Assembly (NCBI GenBank): GCA_040414855.1
Contig: JBEDUQ010000060.1
Span: 1 to 12,020, forward strand
Length of the DNA stretch: 12,020 nucleotides
Reading direction: 5' to 3'
Source: DASVXQ01 sp040414855
Lineage (GTDB): Bacteria; Actinomycetota; CALGFH01
Shown: positions 11,136 to 12,020 of the stretch, one piece after another
Layout of the letters: every line of letters begins with the position of its first letter
Numbering within the stretch: position 1 is the stretch's first letter
Made by a program: the position numbers and the translations under genes
The notes under the pieces: generated by a model
Databases searched by the model: none
Told to the model about the DNA's origin: nothing
Seen by the model: the letters and a program-made list of their open reading frames with translations, nothing else

Positions 11136-11186
11136 GACGCGGCGCGAAGCGGGAGCGCCGAATTCTTCTCCGAAACACACTCCCGC

Positions 11187-11192
11187 TAAAAT
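11187..11192 (+). promoter_or_regulatory. possible -10 element (TAAAAT) for the gene at 11230
   Basis: TAAAAT matches TATAAT at five of six positions and lies in a relatively AT-rich patch (11159-11208), 38 bp upstream of the ATG at 11230. No good -35 is found at 16-18 bp (TTCTTC region only). It is the best promoter candidate for this divergent gene. Confidence 0.35.
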
Positions 11193-11217
11193 TCGCCGGC
11201 CATATTGCGTGCCGCGC

Positions 11218-11223
11218 GAGGAG
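11218..11223 (+). promoter_or_regulatory. Shine-Dalgarno deciding the start at 11230
   Basis: GAGGAG with six bases to the ATG at 11230. It favours this start over the in-frame ATG at 11410, which has no such site. Confidence 0.6.
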
Positions 11224-11229
11224 CTTTTC

Positions 11230-12020
11230 ATGCCCCAATTCCGACAGAAGCTCACAGGCCCCGGTCGACCGGAATTCGACCATGGTTCGCGCGGCACGCG
11301 AACACGACGGCTTCGCGGCCATGCGCTGGTCAGGTTTCTCGCCGCCCAGGAGCTCGACCCGCGTCGGACCGGCGGGCGCGACCCGCTGGGCCCGGCTCCG
11401 CTCGGCTCCATGGAGTGGATGGACCCGGCGACGGCGCGGGACGCCTACCGCCGTGCCTACCGCGAGCTGGGCGTGGTGCTGAGCCCGGCGGTCGGCGGCC
11501 TCGAGCGCCTCGACGTTCAGGTCTACCGGCCGTTGCGGGACGCGGCCTTCCTGACGGCGCGCGGCTTCGACGAGGAGGTCGCCGAACGGATGGCCGCCGG
11601 CCTGACGGCGCGACGCGCCTTCGAGGAGACCGCCCTGGACTGGACCGAGGGCTTCGCGATGCTGCTGGACGACCTCGGCGACGGCGAGGGCCGGCCCGAC
11701 GAGCTGTTCATCGACGCCGACCGCGGCCCCGGCGCCGCGATGGCCCGCGGCCGCTCGTTCCCCTACCGGCTCGAGCTGATCTGGCGCCGGCGCGAGCACG
11801 CGGCCAACGGGCGGGCGCGGCTGGGCGCCGACCCCGTCCTGGCGCGGGCGCGCCAGGAGCGCATGGACGCCCGCCGGGCCACGTTCAGCCGCTGCGACGC
11901 GGACTTCGCCGGCGGCGGCCACGCGGAGCTCCCCCGGGTGGTCTTCGCCACCACGCTGATGATCGGCGACGACGTCCGCGAGCGCGCGTCACGCCTGGCT
12001 CCCAGCGCCTTCGAGGCGCT
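11230..12020 (+). CDS. unrecognised protein, N-terminal part (runs off right edge)
   Basis: The plus strand is open from the ATG at 11230 to the edge, giving at least 263 codons. I do not recognise the family. The first 28 or so residues (MPQFRQKLTGPGRPEFDHGS and following) use less GC-rich codons (CAA, CGA, ACA, GAA) than the rest, so the conserved protein may begin later, for example at the ATG at 11410. From there it reads MEWMDPATARDAYRRAYREL, then an acidic/helical region (FDEEVAERMAAGL, ALDWTEGFAMLLDDLGDGEG), a positively charged segment (LELIWRRREHAANGRARLG), and a more hydrophobic stretch ending the window (RVVFATTLMIGDDVRERASR). No signal peptide or membrane helix is seen, so it looks cytosolic. 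Codon composition from about 11317 on is typical of genes here and supports real coding. It is divergent from the TetR gene and could be controlled by it. Confidence 0.6.
   Translation, partial: MPQFRQKLTGPGRPEFDHGSRGTRTRRLRGHALVRFLAAQELDPRRTGGRDPLGPAPLGSMEWMDPATARDAYRRAYRELGVVLSPAVGGLERLDVQVYRPLRDAAFLTARGFDEEVAERMAAGLTARRAFEETALDWTEGFAMLLDDLGDGEGRPDELFIDADRGPGAAMARGRSFPYRLELIWRRREHAANGRARLGADPVLARARQERMDARRATFSRCDADFAGGGHAELPRVVFATTLMIGDDVRERASRLAPSAFEA

Noticed and set aside
11110..11922. Minus-strand frame opposite the gene at 11230
   Set aside because: The sense frame on the plus strand has a good ribosome-binding site and better codon composition; the minus frame is Val/Ala/Gly/Arg-rich without features.

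Overview
The window is very GC-rich (low-to-mid 70s % by eye), with strong G/C preference at third codon positions, GTG starts, a SARP/BTAD-type regulator and a fused MrpA-MrpB. Together these point to a high-GC actinobacterium on an ordinary chromosomal segment; I cannot name the genus. No tRNA, rRNA, CRISPR array, insertion sequence or prophage gene is visible.

Left edge (1-960): the 5' end of a SARP/BTAD-type transcription factor runs off the window on the minus strand. It is divergent from a SnoaL-like (ester cyclase family) gene on the plus strand. Their 157-bp intergenic region holds five heptamers spaced exactly 11 bp apart, the architecture known for SARP-family binding sites, so the SnoaL-like gene is a likely target of the regulator.

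Centre (967-7332, all minus strand): a complete Mrp-type multisubunit Na+/H+ antiporter operon in the order mrpA(+B fused)-mrpC-mrpD-mrpE-mrpF-mrpG. The A/C, C/D and D/E junctions are 4-bp ATGA or GTGA overlaps, and F/G overlap by 14 bp. A small two-helix membrane protein of unknown function follows. Upstream on the same strand lies an ECF sigma factor with a C-terminal SnoaL-like domain (ECF41 type, 7396-8265), 63 bp before mrpA. The usual oxidoreductase/decarboxylase/epimerase partner of ECF41 factors is not in the window.

Right part (8343-11100, minus strand): a secreted type-B carboxylesterase with a long, structured 5' region containing a TTGACA-type promoter candidate and a tandem 12-bp repeat, then a TetR-family regulator with a perfect 15-bp dyad just upstream of its start. 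Divergent from it, an unrecognised gene on the plus strand (from 11230) runs off the right edge.

The most unusual sequence-level signal is a short GC-rich repeat (core GGGAACGGC) that occurs in mrpA and in the esterase gene but is read in different frames, encoding Gly-Thr-Ala/Val in one and Gly-Gly-Asn in the other. This suggests expansion at the DNA level rather than selection on a peptide.
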